Position numbers and translations under genes: made by a program
NCBI GenBank assembly: GCA_917880885.1
Contig: OU862928.1
Span: 13,845,721-13,909,720, forward strand
From: Limnephilus marmoratus
Lineage: Eukaryota; Arthropoda; Insecta; Trichoptera; Limnephilidae
DNA: 64,000 nt
Direction of reading: 5' to 3'
The notes under the pieces: model-generated
Seen by the model: the letters and a program-made list of their open reading frames with translations, nothing else
Told to the model about the DNA's origin: nothing
Databases searched by the model: none
In this document: in pieces, positions 10,497 through 20,724 of the stretch
Numbering within the stretch: position 1 is the stretch's first letter
How the letters are laid out: each line of letters opens with the position of its first letter

Positions 10497-11159
10497 TTTT
10501 AACGTCTGTGTATGGTGGGGGTTTGATTACAACAGAGACATTTAATTTAATATAATAATTTGATACATTAAAATAGTGGAAGTGAATGAATGAATGCGAA
10601 GAATTAAGTTGAATGGAATATTTGAATAAATTAGAATAATTAGATAATATATAACAATAGACTGCATAACATATATCAAATTAGTTAAAATAATTAAGGA
10701 ATTAAAAATAATTAAATAAATTGATTTAAATGTAATAATTGAATAGGTTAAAGTAGTGGAAATAAATGTATAAATGGGAACAGTTATGTAGAAAACAATA
10801 TTTTGATAATTTAGAATAATTAGACGATTTAAAACAATTGAATGTATCACATATATTAAATAAGACAAAATAATTAAATAATTAACTAAAATAATGGTGA
10901 TAGGTGAACAAGTGAGAACAGTTAAGTAGATTGGGATCTTTTGGTAGATTGTAATGGTAGATTGTTGATAAATGTTAATTATCGAGTTAGGTAGGATAAA
11001 TATTTGAAGTAGGTTGATATAGTTAATACGATAAGTGACAATAATAATTTGATTTATAATGTAAGCAAGAGTGACTGTGAAAAAAATATAAATGAGAATT
11101 ATTAAATTAGTAATATAGGTAAGCTGATTTAGTAATGTAATTTTTTTGTTGGCCTCAAG

Positions 11160-11963
11160 TCACATTTTTTTAATGTCCGATTCATAGGAAATTGTAAGGA
11201 TTTTAGTGTCTTCAGACTTTCGAACAAACGCCTGACCATTTTTCGACCATATAAACTTGTAGTTTTTTAGTTTCGCCTGTTTCTTAGTTTGGGCTAAGAG
11301 GAATTTTTTTCTAGAAGTCAGATGGTCAGAAATATAGATGGGCATATCCTTTTGAGTATTCGGTAGTCCTAATGAAGAAGTAGTAATTCGTCCTTTGGAT
11401 TTAATATGATCTTTAAGTTTCGCCAAAAATAAATCACGCATCAGTTTAGAACTGAGGGTGATAATTACGTCTCTTGGTTTTTTATGGGTTTCGTCGGAGC
11501 GGTTTCTACCTCCCACTCGTACTATGGAGGTCACATCTTCGGGTTGGAGAACTGTTTTGATGATGTTTGTGGATAGGTTGTGGAATACGTTTGCTAGATT
11601 TTCCTGAGGATTTTCCGGTAGGTTGCGTATTTCTAAGTTGGTAGAATTAGATTCGTACTCCTGATGATCAATTTTATTCTCAAGGTACTCCACTGTTTTT
11701 TTGAGGTCTTGGTGTTCCTTTTTGAATGTTTCCATTTCGGTTTCAATTTTTTGATTTTGGATTATGGTTTGGTCGATTTTTTTTATTAGGTCATCGTATT
11801 GTTTGCTGACGAATTCCATGCTTTTTTGCGTTTCTTCCTTAAATAATTCCATTTTTGTTATAATTTCTTTTTTCATAATATCCATCTTCTTGTCTATATG
11901 TTGGAGAATTTTTTCCATATTTTCGTCTTCAAGCTCCAATGCACTTTTGCCTCTAGTTGACAT
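11160..11963 (-). CDS. LINE ORF1 protein (coiled coil plus RNA-binding-like domain)
   Basis: 267 codons, intact. Residues about 15-105 are rich in Lys/Glu with heptad spacing, a predicted coiled coil for trimer formation. Residues about 110-240 contain L-E-I-R-N-L-P, then I-V-R-V-G-G-R and P-R-D-V-I-I-T-L, the pattern of LINE ORF1 RRM-like and C-terminal domains that coat the element RNA. No zinc knuckle is present, unlike the ORF1 at 53375. The start Met lies upstream of the coiled coil and an AT-rich 5' region precedes it. It works with ORF2 encoded downstream on the same strand. Confidence 0.8.
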   Translation of the reverse strand: MSTRGKSALELEDENMEKILQHIDKKMDIMKKEIITKMELFKEETQKSMEFVSKQYDDLIKKIDQTIIQNQKIETEMETFKKEHQDLKKTVEYLENKIDHQEYESNSTNLEIRNLPENPQENLANVFHNLSTNIIKTVLQPEDVTSIVRVGGRNRSDETHKKPRDVIITLSSKLMRDLFLAKLKDHIKSKGRITTSSLGLPNTQKDMPIYISDHLTSRKKFLLAQTKKQAKLKNYKFIWSKNGQAFVRKSEDTKILTISYESDIKKM

Positions 11964-12279
11964 GATTATTGTAAGTTATTTTAGATTGATTTTTAATTTT
12001 ATGTTTTTTTTCTTTTTACTTTTTTTTTAAAATTAATTTTTTTTTTGTTTTTATTGGATTATGTTGTTTTATCTAAATTAGTTTTTATTAATTATTATGC
12101 GTGTATTGTTTTGTTATATTAGTGTTTATTTAATTTATTTATTATTCTGTTACTGCCATCTATTGCTTAGTAATGTAAGTCGATTAAATGAATATGTGGT
12201 TTAATTTATGTAATTATTTACCGCCATCTACGGACAGTTATTTTATAAATATATTAATAAAATAAAAAAGATTATGGTA

Positions 12280-12366
12280 TGACCGAGGATTGAACACTGT
12301 CCGAAGATACTGGCCGAAAGTCGCGAGCCAAGCGCTTAACACCTACGCCAATTCACTGGTTGACGT
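12280..12366 (-). repeat. tRNA-like sequence with Pol III boxes (SINE head or 5' UTR)
   Basis: Read on the minus strand, this stretch has TGGCGTAGGTGTTAAGCGC, similar to a tRNA A box, and, about 50 bases on, GTGTTCAATCCTC, similar to a B box. The acceptor stems do not pair convincingly, so it is not a functional tRNA. It may be a SINE head, or an internal promoter of the LINE whose ORF1 begins 317 bases downstream. Confidence 0.5.
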
Positions 12367-12440
12367 CATTGACATTAAGTTCCATATTAAGCAACTGTCA
12401 GTGAAGTGAACTAAAGAGTATTTTAACTGTTTTTTTTTTT

Positions 12441-12828
12441 TAAACTTAAAACACTATTTTTATTGTACAAATTCACAATTCAAATTTTGTTTTAGATTCA
12501 CTTGTCGCAAGATTTTTCACGGATTGTGTATTGGATTATTTAACTCACTTTAGTAGCTGATAAAATCATAGATAGTTTATGTGTCAATTTTTTAAACAAA
12601 AATAAAATCACTTATTACGAGCGTTACCGGTAGAATATCGGGAGACAAATACACCGGATGATAGCCCTTGAAAAACACTGGACCTCAGTAACTAATTTGT
12701 TTCGAATTGTACACTATTTAATGTTATTTTTCTTCAGAAACTGGAGTTAACGAAATTTGCGACTTAGCAAAATTATTGTTGTATAAACTACTCAATAATA
12801 CTACTCAATAATACAATAAACTACTCAA
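12441..12828. other. Unassigned filler inside the mariner
   Basis: AT-rich sequence between the LINE 5' side and the point where mariner homology resumes. It ends with an irregular repeat of ACTACTCAATAATA (about 12786-12826). No coding frame or transposon end is recognised. Confidence 0.4.
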
Positions 12829-13639
12829 TAAGTAATAACGACTGGGAGCCAGGCCAGGACTGTAGGGTGGGTGTAGCAAAATTTCGAAGCCCACCTTCTG
12901 CAGGGCAGCCATCGCAACGCGGCTCTAGTGAACAGGCGCGTTGTCGTGCAGAAGGAGGACGCCTTTGGTCAATTTTCTCCTTCTTTTCTGCTTTATGGCT
13001 TCCTTTAAATCCTATAGGATTGAAGTTTTATAATCTCCGGTTATGGAGACATCTTTATCTTTGTAATCGATCAACAGGATTCCTTCTGAGTCCCAAAAGA
13101 CTGTCGCCATGATTTTCTCAGCTGATTGTGACACCTTATATTTCTTGGGCAGTGGTGTACCTTTCTGTGCCACTGCAGTGCGTCATGTTTAGACTCAGGT
13201 TCATAATGATGAGCCCAAGTTTCATCCCAGTAAGAATTTGAGTCAACACTCTATCTTTGTCTTCCCTACCAAAAATGCACAAGAACACTCCACGCGCTGT
13301 TGTTTTTGAAGCAGCGTGTGCATTCTCGTCGTGAAGAATTTTGAAAATGGTTTAAAGAGGGTATGCCACTTGTAAACCATAGTTTTATTTCGACAAGAGT
13401 CCCCGTAAACGGATAACATCTCTTCCAGTATGGTCTGAACTGATTTCCTTGCTTGGTAAAGAACTTTATAATAGCGCGGAACTCGATTTTTGCCATCAAC
13501 GATAGTTCAAAAACAAATGACCTAATTACGATAAAACCCGGTGTTTATACGAATAATGAGTCAGTCAATTAGTACCCAATTCAGCGCAACCCCCACTAAT
13601 CACTTACCCATTCCGCGAATTTAAAAACGTCCCCTCGTA

Positions 13640-14622
13640 CTCCAAATGTCAATAATACATCGATTTAGATCGTTAAAACACAAGCAAAATCCAGTAAGTC
13701 GGCTTTAAAATAATCTTAAAACCATTTTGCTGCATTAATGTCAACAATTTAACAGTAATCTTAACAAGCAAAGCATACTAAGTCATTATTGACTGGTAAA
13801 AACCACTAAGTCAGGCTCTTTTTTTTTGTAAATCTTCGATTAAAGGTTGCTGTTTTTGCTATCAACTAATATTGTATATCGATAAGGTACTTAAGGGTTT
13901 TTTCTAAATTATAAAAATACATAGATTTTGGAGATATTAATCCACTCATAGCGTTTCCAAAGTTGCTAAATATTGAAATGCGATTATCTCAAGATTGTTT
14001 TTTAGTGACTTAGTGAACTTTGCCAGTAGACCGACGATATAGACTTACAGAGTTCTATGTTTAAGAGCCTAGCAGTCCTTTAAGTATTTTCAAACTTGTT
14101 GAAATTAGTTTGCTGTTTCGTCGTAACGTCGCCCGTGTAGTTTTCACATATTTTAACTTCGGTATTCTGTTTTAAAGTTATACATAATTTCACAACGCTA
14201 CTTGTAATCTAATTCCCCGATTTCCTCCTCCCGTCAAGCTCTAGGGCGTCGACTTTACCATGTATGTAATTTTTTACATCGTATGTAATTTTGTTCAGCT
14301 AGCATTTGGTGATATCAGGGGTATAAAAGCAGTTTTATTTAAAATTTTGCAGTAAGTGAAAAGAATGATAATTTTTCCAATGTAAATTATTACCTTTTCA
14401 ACACAAATTCAAAGGTAAATTAAGGTTACTTTAATGAATCGGTAATTATTTTTGTTATTAATATCATCGCAAAGTAAAAAACCTCTTGTTGTCATTGTTT
14501 TATTTGAAAACTTAACAAAATTGATAATAATGGTGGATTAGACGATTATGCACCAAGAATTTTTATAACTACAAAATGTGCATACCTATGCATATTACGA
14601 GTATAATACAATATTATATATT
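13640..14622. other. Unassigned AT-rich sequence right of the mariner
   Basis: No convincing coding frame. The word ACTAAGTCA or a close variant recurs several times (about 13693-13835) and also occurs in the flank of the second mariner at 21800, so part of this is probably the older repeat into which the mariner jumped. A TATA-like GGGTATAAAAGCAG lies near 14320 with no gene after it. Confidence 0.4.
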
Positions 14623-14966
14623 CAGGGTATTATTAGGCGTACTTGACGTATTTTAACCAGTTATTCGTGACATTATTTGGAATAAAAAATGTTAATGAAA
14701 TTTTGGTCTCCGGCGACTTTTTTTTTCAAAACTTTTTTCCTCAAAATATTTTTTTTCCGCGTGTCGTCACTGGTCACCCAGCCGAGTAGACGACCAACCC
14801 CTCACCCCATCTCTAACTGTCCAACACCTAAATTTTTTTAATGTTTTTTTTGTTTCAAAAAAATCGAAGATGTCACTGTAGACAAAAGATTTCATTTACA
14901 TTTTTTACTCCAAATAATGTCAGGAATCAATGGTTAAAGTAAGTCAAGTACGTCCCTTAAAACCCT
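14623..14966. mobile_element. Palindromic (hairpin) transposable element
   Basis: A long imperfect inverted repeat: CAGGGT at 14623 pairs with ACCCTG ending at 14966, and the arms continue for about 150 bases each (ACTTGAC, TTTAACC, GACATTAT and TTTGGA blocks in both directions). The centre holds CAGCCGAGTAGACGACCAAC. The structure suits a fold-back MITE. A one-arm copy is at 16999-17173. Confidence 0.65.
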
Positions 14967-16095
14967 GTAGTCTGTAGGTATATATGCAGTCCTAGTGCTG
15001 CATACATATAAAATATATTGATTTTAATACAATACATATATTTTATTTTATTTATTTATGTTTATTTAGGAAGCATACAATTGTGTGTAAAGTAATTGTA
15101 CATTAAATAGTGAATATAATTTAAACCAGTTAAGTTCAGTGAAATCAAGTGGTTATTAAACAATTATAGTAGGTATAAATTGTAAGCACGTTGTAAAAAA
15201 TATCAAAAAGTGGTAATAATCAATACAGAAATGATAGTTTCGAGTAGTTATTTAAACAAAATTACTAAATAAAAAAAAATTAAAATAATAGTACATAATG
15301 TTAAGTAAAAAGTTATAATGTTAAGTAAAAAGTAATTAAAAAGAAAATAATAAACAAGAATTAATAGTTTTCATTTAAGTACATTGTACGGTTAGTTTGA
15401 TTTTAGTCGATTTAAGGTTAAAATGGATAATGTATGTAACAGACGTATCAGCGTCTTCACAAGAACTGAAAAATAGTACCGGGTTTCAGTGCACGAACAG
15501 GATGGGGATGGAAAGAAATAATAAAGAACTGACCTCCCAGCACCCAGTGCCTGATGAGTGTAGGACACTGGATGTGCCTAATCCTCTGCCTGATCCTGGT
15601 GCTTGGCGGTTGCCAAAGTAGGGCCGGCTGTCTTGAAGAGTGTAGAGCACCAGGACTGAAGACAGGCAGAGATCGGCGGGAGGCAGTTGGGTGATAAAAC
15701 TCCCGAAGAATAATAACACGAGTTGACTGGTATAGAAGAACTGATTTATTCACAATTTTGGGCCTCCTTTTATACCCAAATTTGGAAAAAAAGGTGACCA
15801 CGTGGTACATATTTATTATATTATATAAGCGCCGGTTTTCTGTGGGCCGCCTATTTTGTCGACCGTTTCCTTGAAACTGGTCGCTTAAAATTGTTATTTT
15901 ACAATAATTCTACAGGTTATAATATAGTTTTTACAATAGATTTCTTAATTCTAACATGTTTGTACGGGTATTCTCTATCCGGAGATTTTTGGTTCGATGC
16001 AATTAGAGATGTTTTTAGAAATGTTTACAATTTGTTGGTAGGTATTTGATGTTAAGTTAAGTTTGAGAAGTGATGTAAAGAAGTTAGTATTTTTC

Positions 16096-16158
16096 CCAGG
16101 TCCCTCGTAAGACTGGCTATCGAAACCTGTTTGTCTCGTCGTCTTACGAGGTTCCTGG
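16096..16158. other. Stem-loop, 18-base arms
   Basis: CCAGGTCCCTCGTAAGAC (16096-16113) faces GTCTTACGAGGTTCCTGG (16141-16158): 16 of 18 positions pair around a 27-base loop. A second stem-loop with related bases follows at 16269-16309. Function is unknown. Confidence 0.6.
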
Positions 16159-16268
16159 AGTTTTAAAATGGGAAAATTCAATTGGAAAGTCCAGAAATTT
16201 TGCGCAAATGCATATAGCGTTGGCAGCTTAGGAGTTAGAGGTTTAAATTTTGTTTCCCTGAATGCTCG

Positions 16269-16309
16269 GTAGGACTCTGCAATGAAACGTTTTTGTTTCA
16301 TTGTCCTAC
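16269..16309. other. Stem-loop with five-base loop centre
   Basis: GTAGGAC (16269) pairs with GTCCTAC (16303-16309), and inside it CAATGAAAC (16280) pairs with GTTTCATTG (16295-16303), leaving a loop of six bases. It lies about 110 bases from the stem-loop at 16096 and shares the word TCG(G)TA(A/G)GAC with it. Confidence 0.55.
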
Positions 16310-16519
16310 GGGGTGTGTGGTTTGAGTAATGTTAAAAAATGTATTTTGTAAGGTTGACCTTCGTGGGGCTTTGTGGTCTTCGTGGGGCTCAATATTTGCC
16401 TTTGTGGATTTTGCGGGCTAAATATTTGCCTTCGTGAGACTCGTAGGTTAAACAATAGAACAATAAGTATATGTGTTTGTAAGGGAGGAAGAGCAGTCCG
16501 CTTGGCGGAGCAGCCGCTT

Positions 16520-16757
16520 CCTTTGAGCCGGAAATTATGGCCCTTCTTAGGGTCACAATACTGGCCCTGGCTTGGAGCCGGAAAAATGGCCCTTCTCGGA
16601 GTCACGATACTGGCTCTGGCTTGGAGCCAGAAAAATGGCCCTTCTCGGGGTCATGATACTGGCCCTGGCTTGGAGCCGGAAAAATGGCCCTTCTTGGGGT
16701 CATGATACTGGCCCTGGCTTGGAGCGGGAAAAATGGCCCTTCTTGGGGTCACGATAA
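16520..16757 (+). repeat. 49-bp minisatellite, about 4.5 copies
   Basis: A unit of 49 bases containing GGCCCTTCTTGGGGTCATGA and CTGGCCCTGGCTTGGAGCC is repeated with few changes. It is much more GC-rich than its surroundings. Short open frames exist because the period is not a multiple of three and few stops occur; they are not believed to be genes. Confidence 0.85.
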
Positions 16758-16998
16758 ATATAAAGGAGGCTAGGCAGCCTGGTCGCCTTAGAGGCGGAGT
16801 AATAATAACATAATTTGTAAAAAATAAGAGTTTAAAATGTCTCCCGGTGGCAACCTGGCACACAAGCTTTATTTGTCGCACCGGGGCATTGTACATGAAA
16901 AGAAGACATAGTAAAAATGATAAATTTAAAATTAAAAAATGAGGGTGCGTAACACGTCGGTTACAATGTATATATGCAGTACTAGGACTGCACATATA

Positions 16999-17173
16999 CA
17001 GGATGTTAGGTACTTGACTTACTTTAACCAGTGATTCCTGACATTATATGGAGTAAAAAATGAAAATGAAATTTCGGTCTCCGGTGACATCTTTGATGTT
17101 TTTTTTCTACAAAAACATAAAAAAATGGTAGGTGTTGTACAGTTGGAGGAGGGGTGAAGGGTTGGTCGACTAC
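16999..17173. mobile_element. One-arm copy of the palindromic element
   Basis: CAGGATGTTAGGTACTTGAC onward matches the arms of 14623-14966 and ends in GTCGACTACTCGGCTGGG, the centre of that element. Both copies are next to a short palindrome of the form GCAGT(A/C)CTAG(G/T)(A/G)CTGC (about 14986 and 16976), so the two may bound one larger insertion. Confidence 0.6.
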
Positions 17174-17299
17174 TCGGCTGGGTATATACATGTTTATATA
17201 TAAAGCTCAAACCAAAAAACCTTAGTTTTCGAGTAAATAGAGTTTGAAGACTAAATTTTTAAGGTTAAATTGGAAAAAAAGTTAAAGTTGCTACATGGT

Positions 17300-17600
17300 T
17301 ACTGTCAGATCAGACAGCTTGACTATTCACATCTAGTCACCAAACACGGCTAAAGCCATTTAAAGCAAAGTTTTAATTCTGAATGGTGGTCTTTTACTAG
17401 GGCGATACTGAAACTATCTTCCAATCTGGAACGTGCCGCAAAGAAGAGTATACCTTATAATATTTTTAAATGATCAAATTGTGAAATAACACAAACCAAA
17501 CAAATAAAATTTACTTGCGCATGCTGAATTTGAACCCGTGACCTCCGGAACCCCAGTCGAGAGCCTTATCGAAAATAACAAAACTAGAAATGAAAAAAAT
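17300..17600 (-). mobile_element. SINE-2 copy, inverted and degraded
   Basis: The reverse complement reads as the tRNA-like head (GGAGGTCACGGGTTCAAATT) followed by the SINE-2 body with CAGTATCGCCCT, ACCACCATTCAGAATT and GCCGTGTTTGGTGAC words. It is the only minus-strand SINE-2 of the six seen here and is more diverged than the rest. Confidence 0.75.
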
Positions 17601-18621
17601 ATATTATAAGTAAAGATATGTAAACGTGAACAAAACTAGGGTATAAGTGATTAATTTTATGTGAATAATTTAATAAAATTTCATTAAGATTTTTCAAAAA
17701 TAGTTATTTGCCATCGAATAGATATTTTGCATTTCATATTATTTGTTTTTATTTAAATGTCGGAAACATTTATTTAATTATCATATACATTTATTTAATA
17801 ATCAAAAACATTATTTAATTATCAAAAACATATAATATTATGTTAACTTTGAATATCCCTGAACAGCGCCGACACAGCTCTCCCGTGCGATTTGAGTAGA
17901 TAGCAAATTAAAGAAGAAATTGTAAAAAGGGCCGTTTAATAATTCCGACAATGTATTCAGGTCTCGTAAATGACTGATCTTTTGGGTGATTCAGCTTTTA
18001 CTTAAATTATTTAAAGTAGCGTGACAGACAACCTTCCGTCTTCGGGCATGTCCGAGCACTGATCTGCTCCTGAGAAATCTGCACCTATAATATGATACGA
18101 AAATTGATGCAAACCAAATCAATCATTGGATTTTAATATATTTATTTTTAAATTGAGATTCTTAAAATACTGTTTTATTGGATGATATTTTTATTTTATT
18201 AACTAACCTGTTTTTTGGTACATTAAAACGATTCTAAAGTTGACTGATTTATGCAGTTTTTTTAATAATATCACATCGTAATTTAGCTAAAAAGGCTCTT
18301 TAATTAAAAAAATTAAAAAATGAAGCGGTATACGTTGAGATGTTTTCCATATAAAAATATTTTTTTTCTTTTTTTTTCCTTTATGCATACGACAACATAA
18401 GAAAAATATTTGCAGGTCGATAGAGATTTGTTGAAAACAACTATTTTTCAAACAGTTATAAAGTATGAAAAATATTTTTTGTTAATATTTAATTATATTT
18501 CTGGGGATAGAACGTAAATGTAACTATCATTCTTTTGGTATAACTTTTTTTTGTTTGTACGGTTATGGACGTAGGCGACTTCGAAAACGCGCAAAAATCA
18601 TTAAATATTGAAAAATCTCTC
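17601..18621. other. Unassigned AT-rich stretch before B1
   Basis: No coding frame, transposon end or repeat unit was recognised. Long A/T runs dominate (about 18350-18490). The last few dozen bases lead directly into the dead B1 exon without a recognisable acceptor. Confidence 0.35.
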
Positions 18622-18807
18622 GTACCATCTTAATTATGGAATCGAACTCTGTAATGCTGTCGTGCAACCCTTATATGAAAGACGGCTGTCCTGTTGGATT
18701 TGTTATCATCCCAGTTTGCAAAGCTGAGTACAGTTCGAATAGAACTCTAAAAACCATGACGTGCCTGGATGGAACGTGGGAATTATAAAAACCAAAGTGG
18801 AATCTGA
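18622..18807 (+). pseudogene. Dead sushi exon B1
   Basis: Homologous to the intact 186-bp exon B3: S-N-S-V-M-L-S-C-N-P, D-G-C-P, I-I-P-V-C-K, S-S-N-R-T-L and M-T-C-L-D-G-T-W are readable. It is dead on four counts: no acceptor AG at the expected place, loss of the first cysteine, a TAA stop at 18786-18788 right after T-W-E-L, and a destroyed donor (GTAAAA became GGAAGG). The last cysteine codon TGT is TGG. The downstream intron still matches the other B modules (GTAACGCCTCAATGCCCTG). Confidence 0.8.
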
Positions 18808-19373
18808 GGAAGGAATATTTTAAAATAACACTTTCATTAAATGTTTATTTTTGGTCGGTTTCTATTTCCTATCAGTTCATCAGAGTATGTAACGCCTCAA
18901 TGCCCTGCGTATTATTTTTTCTTTGATGTATAAGGGGAAGTAATTAAGAAGTTCAACTCTGAATTACAACATACATTTGTATCTGTACATTTAACATAAT
19001 ATTATCAACTTTATAAATGAAACACATTAGCCGCGTCACTCATAACCCTAAATTAGCAATGGAATAGTTTATCACCTATCTATCTCTACAAAAATCACAT
19101 ATATTACACCAAAGAATAAAGAACAAGACAAGAAGTGTCTTGTGGGCGTGTTAAATTGGGACAGACCGCGTGCTAAATTGTCTAGAACTAAAATGTACTA
19201 AGTCAGGGGCACATTTGTTTCCATTTAAATTTGTATGGAAGGCACTTCTAGAGTTATGAGTATATTCATTTTCTAAGTACTGAGCACTGAAAGAAATCAA
19301 TAGAAAAAATAATATGTTCTAAATGAAAATAAACCACGGGGAAAGCTTAAGAATATACATTATTTATTTCCAG

Positions 19374-19908
19374 TCACCTGCGAACTGGAGACATCCAATA
19401 CTGTGAACTTCTGGTGCCGCAATTCTAACTCTTCATACATAAATTGCACAAATAAGATAGCCGATGGAAAACCCATCTACTTTATTTGCCGAAGTGACGA
19501 TTTACTACTAATACTCTACTCGTCGGGCCATATAAAAGGACGCCTAGAACAGCGAAAATTCAGTATTCATTCAACTTACCACGGAGCAGTTGCCTCGTCT
19601 ATCCGCGATCAACCTTGACCCAGTGTGTACTATTGATATCGTAAAATTGTACGCTAACCGTTTATTGTGCTCACGTATTATAATTATTGTGTGGACTCAT
19701 TAAAGGCTATTATTACACGCAAACTCGTTTCCTTCATTAAACTATCAGCCGACACCTTGAGCATCCACACCTTGCTCAAATAAGATAGCCGATGGGAAAC
19801 CCATTTACTTTATTTGTAAGCAAGGTTACAGCCGCGTTGAAGGAAACTACGGGACGATGATCTGCAGAGACGGCCAGTGGGACAAACCCATACCCCAGTG
19901 CTCTCCAA
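19374..19908 (+). pseudogene. Sushi exon A12, split by LTR-like DNA
   Basis: The exon begins correctly after AG 19372-19373 (T-C-E-L-E-T-S-N) and runs to 19486, with Trp replacing Met before the second cysteine. Foreign DNA occupies 19487-19763. Exon sequence then resumes at 19764 with C-S-N-K-I-A-D-G and continues to a normal donor GTAAGT at 19909. The two exon parts overlap by about 40 codon bases (the N-K-I-A-D-G-K-P-I-Y-F-I segment is present twice, with differences), so they come from two different exon copies rather than from one simple insertion. Confidence 0.8.
19487..19763 (+). mobile_element. Probable short solo LTR
   Basis: 277 bases begin TGCCGAAG and end CTTGAGCA, imperfect inverted ends of the TG...CA type. 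Inside is TATAAAAGG at 19531, then late ATTAAAGG-like signals. No target duplication flanks it, which fits recombination between two LTR copies that sat in different A exons. Assignment to an LTR superfamily is not possible. Confidence 0.5.
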
Positions 19909-20280
19909 GTAAGTCAAATGCTTAGTTCAATTATTTTTAAAATAAATACATCTATTTAAATTTCGATTTTATTTTTTGTGAATGCAATAATAAATGCAAA
20001 TCCGTGTTGTTGAATATAATCCACTAACCGATATCCGATTTATCGTAGCAGATATAATTATTTGATTATATTTATGCTGGGTTCTTAAAGATGTTCTCAC
20101 TCAAATGAGAATAATCCAGTTATAAAAACTAAGTTTATACACAAATGTGTTAAAAATAACACAAATCAATCAGTCAAATTATACATTTGTTAATTTTGAA
20201 GTTTTGTAAAAATTTAATAACAAAACAATTAGAAATAGAAAATTATAACAATACAAAGCTCACTCTAATGACAAATGATA
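19909..20280 (+). other. Intron after A12
   Basis: The conserved intron of dispersed A modules, nearly identical to that after A13: it has a CGATATCCGATTTATCG word, TGCTGGGTTCTTAAAGATG and the CTCAAATGAGAA palindrome-like word. No gene. Confidence 0.6.
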
Positions 20281-20455
20281 CCGACCGGTCAGTGGTTGAG
20301 TGGGCATCGCGTTCCGTGTTCGTTCCTCGGCTGGCTAAGTCCTCCATCACGACTCAAGCAACATTTTCGACTTACTGTGGTGGTAGTAGGAGATTACCAA
20401 ATATTGTTGGGCTATTCGTAACCTGGGAATGTTTGCCTTTAAAAAAAAATACAAA
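20281..20455 (+). mobile_element. SINE-1, tRNA-derived
   Basis: The head has GTCAGTGGTTGAGTGGGC (A-box-like) and CCGTGTTCGTTCCTCGG (B-box-like), then a body with CAAGCAACATTTTCGACTTA and an A-rich tail. This copy lacks about 20 bases between the boxes that the copy at 24314 keeps. The same insertion occupies the same place after A13 and A15, so it predates duplication of the modules. Confidence 0.75.
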
Positions 20456-20724
20456 GAGAGGCAAGAGATAATATGTAGATGCAAATGATACATGTCATAG
20501 TATTATTAGCAGAACCTATTTTTTAGCAATCGCAGAACATTTTTTCTAAATTCCTTTGGATTAAAGACGAAACTATCTACTTAAGCACACTCTTTCTTAT
20601 TATATTATAATCGACACACTTGGGTCAGAGGGCTAAAACAGGCGAATTTTTTAAAAATATTTTCAGGTGAAACAAATTATTGCGAATAATGGGAATTCGA
20701 AACATTTATTTTAATATTCTAATA

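Larger units (their letters stand above)
7190..12440 (-). mobile_element. Nearly complete LINE with ORF1 and ORF2
   Basis: On the minus strand the order is 5' region, ORF1 (11963-11160), about 660 bases with no ORF, ORF2 with endonuclease then reverse transcriptase (10496-7561), and an AT-rich 3' UTR with (AAT)n-like runs to about 7200. Gene order and the APE-type endonuclease place it in the Jockey/CR1 group of LINEs. It lies inside a mariner. The 5' boundary is uncertain (12060-12440), because a tRNA-like block at 12280-12366 could be part of the 5' UTR or a separate SINE. Only one frame-breaking lesion was found in ORF2, so the insertion is fairly young. Confidence 0.82.
6967..13637 (-). 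mobile_element. mariner-like DNA transposon, split by a nested LINE
   Basis: The left end (6967-6998) and right end (about 13606-13637) are inverted repeats reading CGAGGGTAGGTTTTTAAG and its near complement, each next to a TA, the mariner target site. Mariner sequence is present at 6967-7189 and resumes at about 12829-13637; both parts align with the second copy at 21971-22705. The LINE at 7190-12440 and some extra sequence fill the gap. The transposase frame is on the minus strand and is fragmentary, so this copy cannot encode an enzyme. The left flank also matches the flank of the second copy, so the mariner sits in an older repeat. Confidence 0.8.
14967..16519. other. Unclassified block, partly GC-richer, with stem-loops
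   Basis: No gene is convincing. Bases 15000-15400 are AT-rich. Bases 15440-15720 and 15820-16400 are GC-richer than the surroundings and hold short overlapping frames without domain signatures. Two stem-loops are listed separately. Together with the 49-bp minisatellite and the flanking palindromic elements this may be the interior or LTR of a larger mobile element, but no ends or coding genes were recognised. Confidence 0.4.

Noticed and set aside
10542..10868. Minus-strand frame of 108 codons rich in Ile, Tyr and Leu
   Set aside because: It is AT-rich intergenic sequence between ORF1 and ORF2 of a LINE; composition alone explains it.
14310..14345. TATA-box promoter (GGGTATAAAAGCAG)
   Set aside because: No transcription unit follows and no initiator or conserved partner is seen; it is probably chance in AT-rich DNA.
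15397..15810. Overlapping frames of 74-117 codons on both strands
   Set aside because: No domain pattern and no relation to neighbours; they lie in an unclassified repeat-like block.
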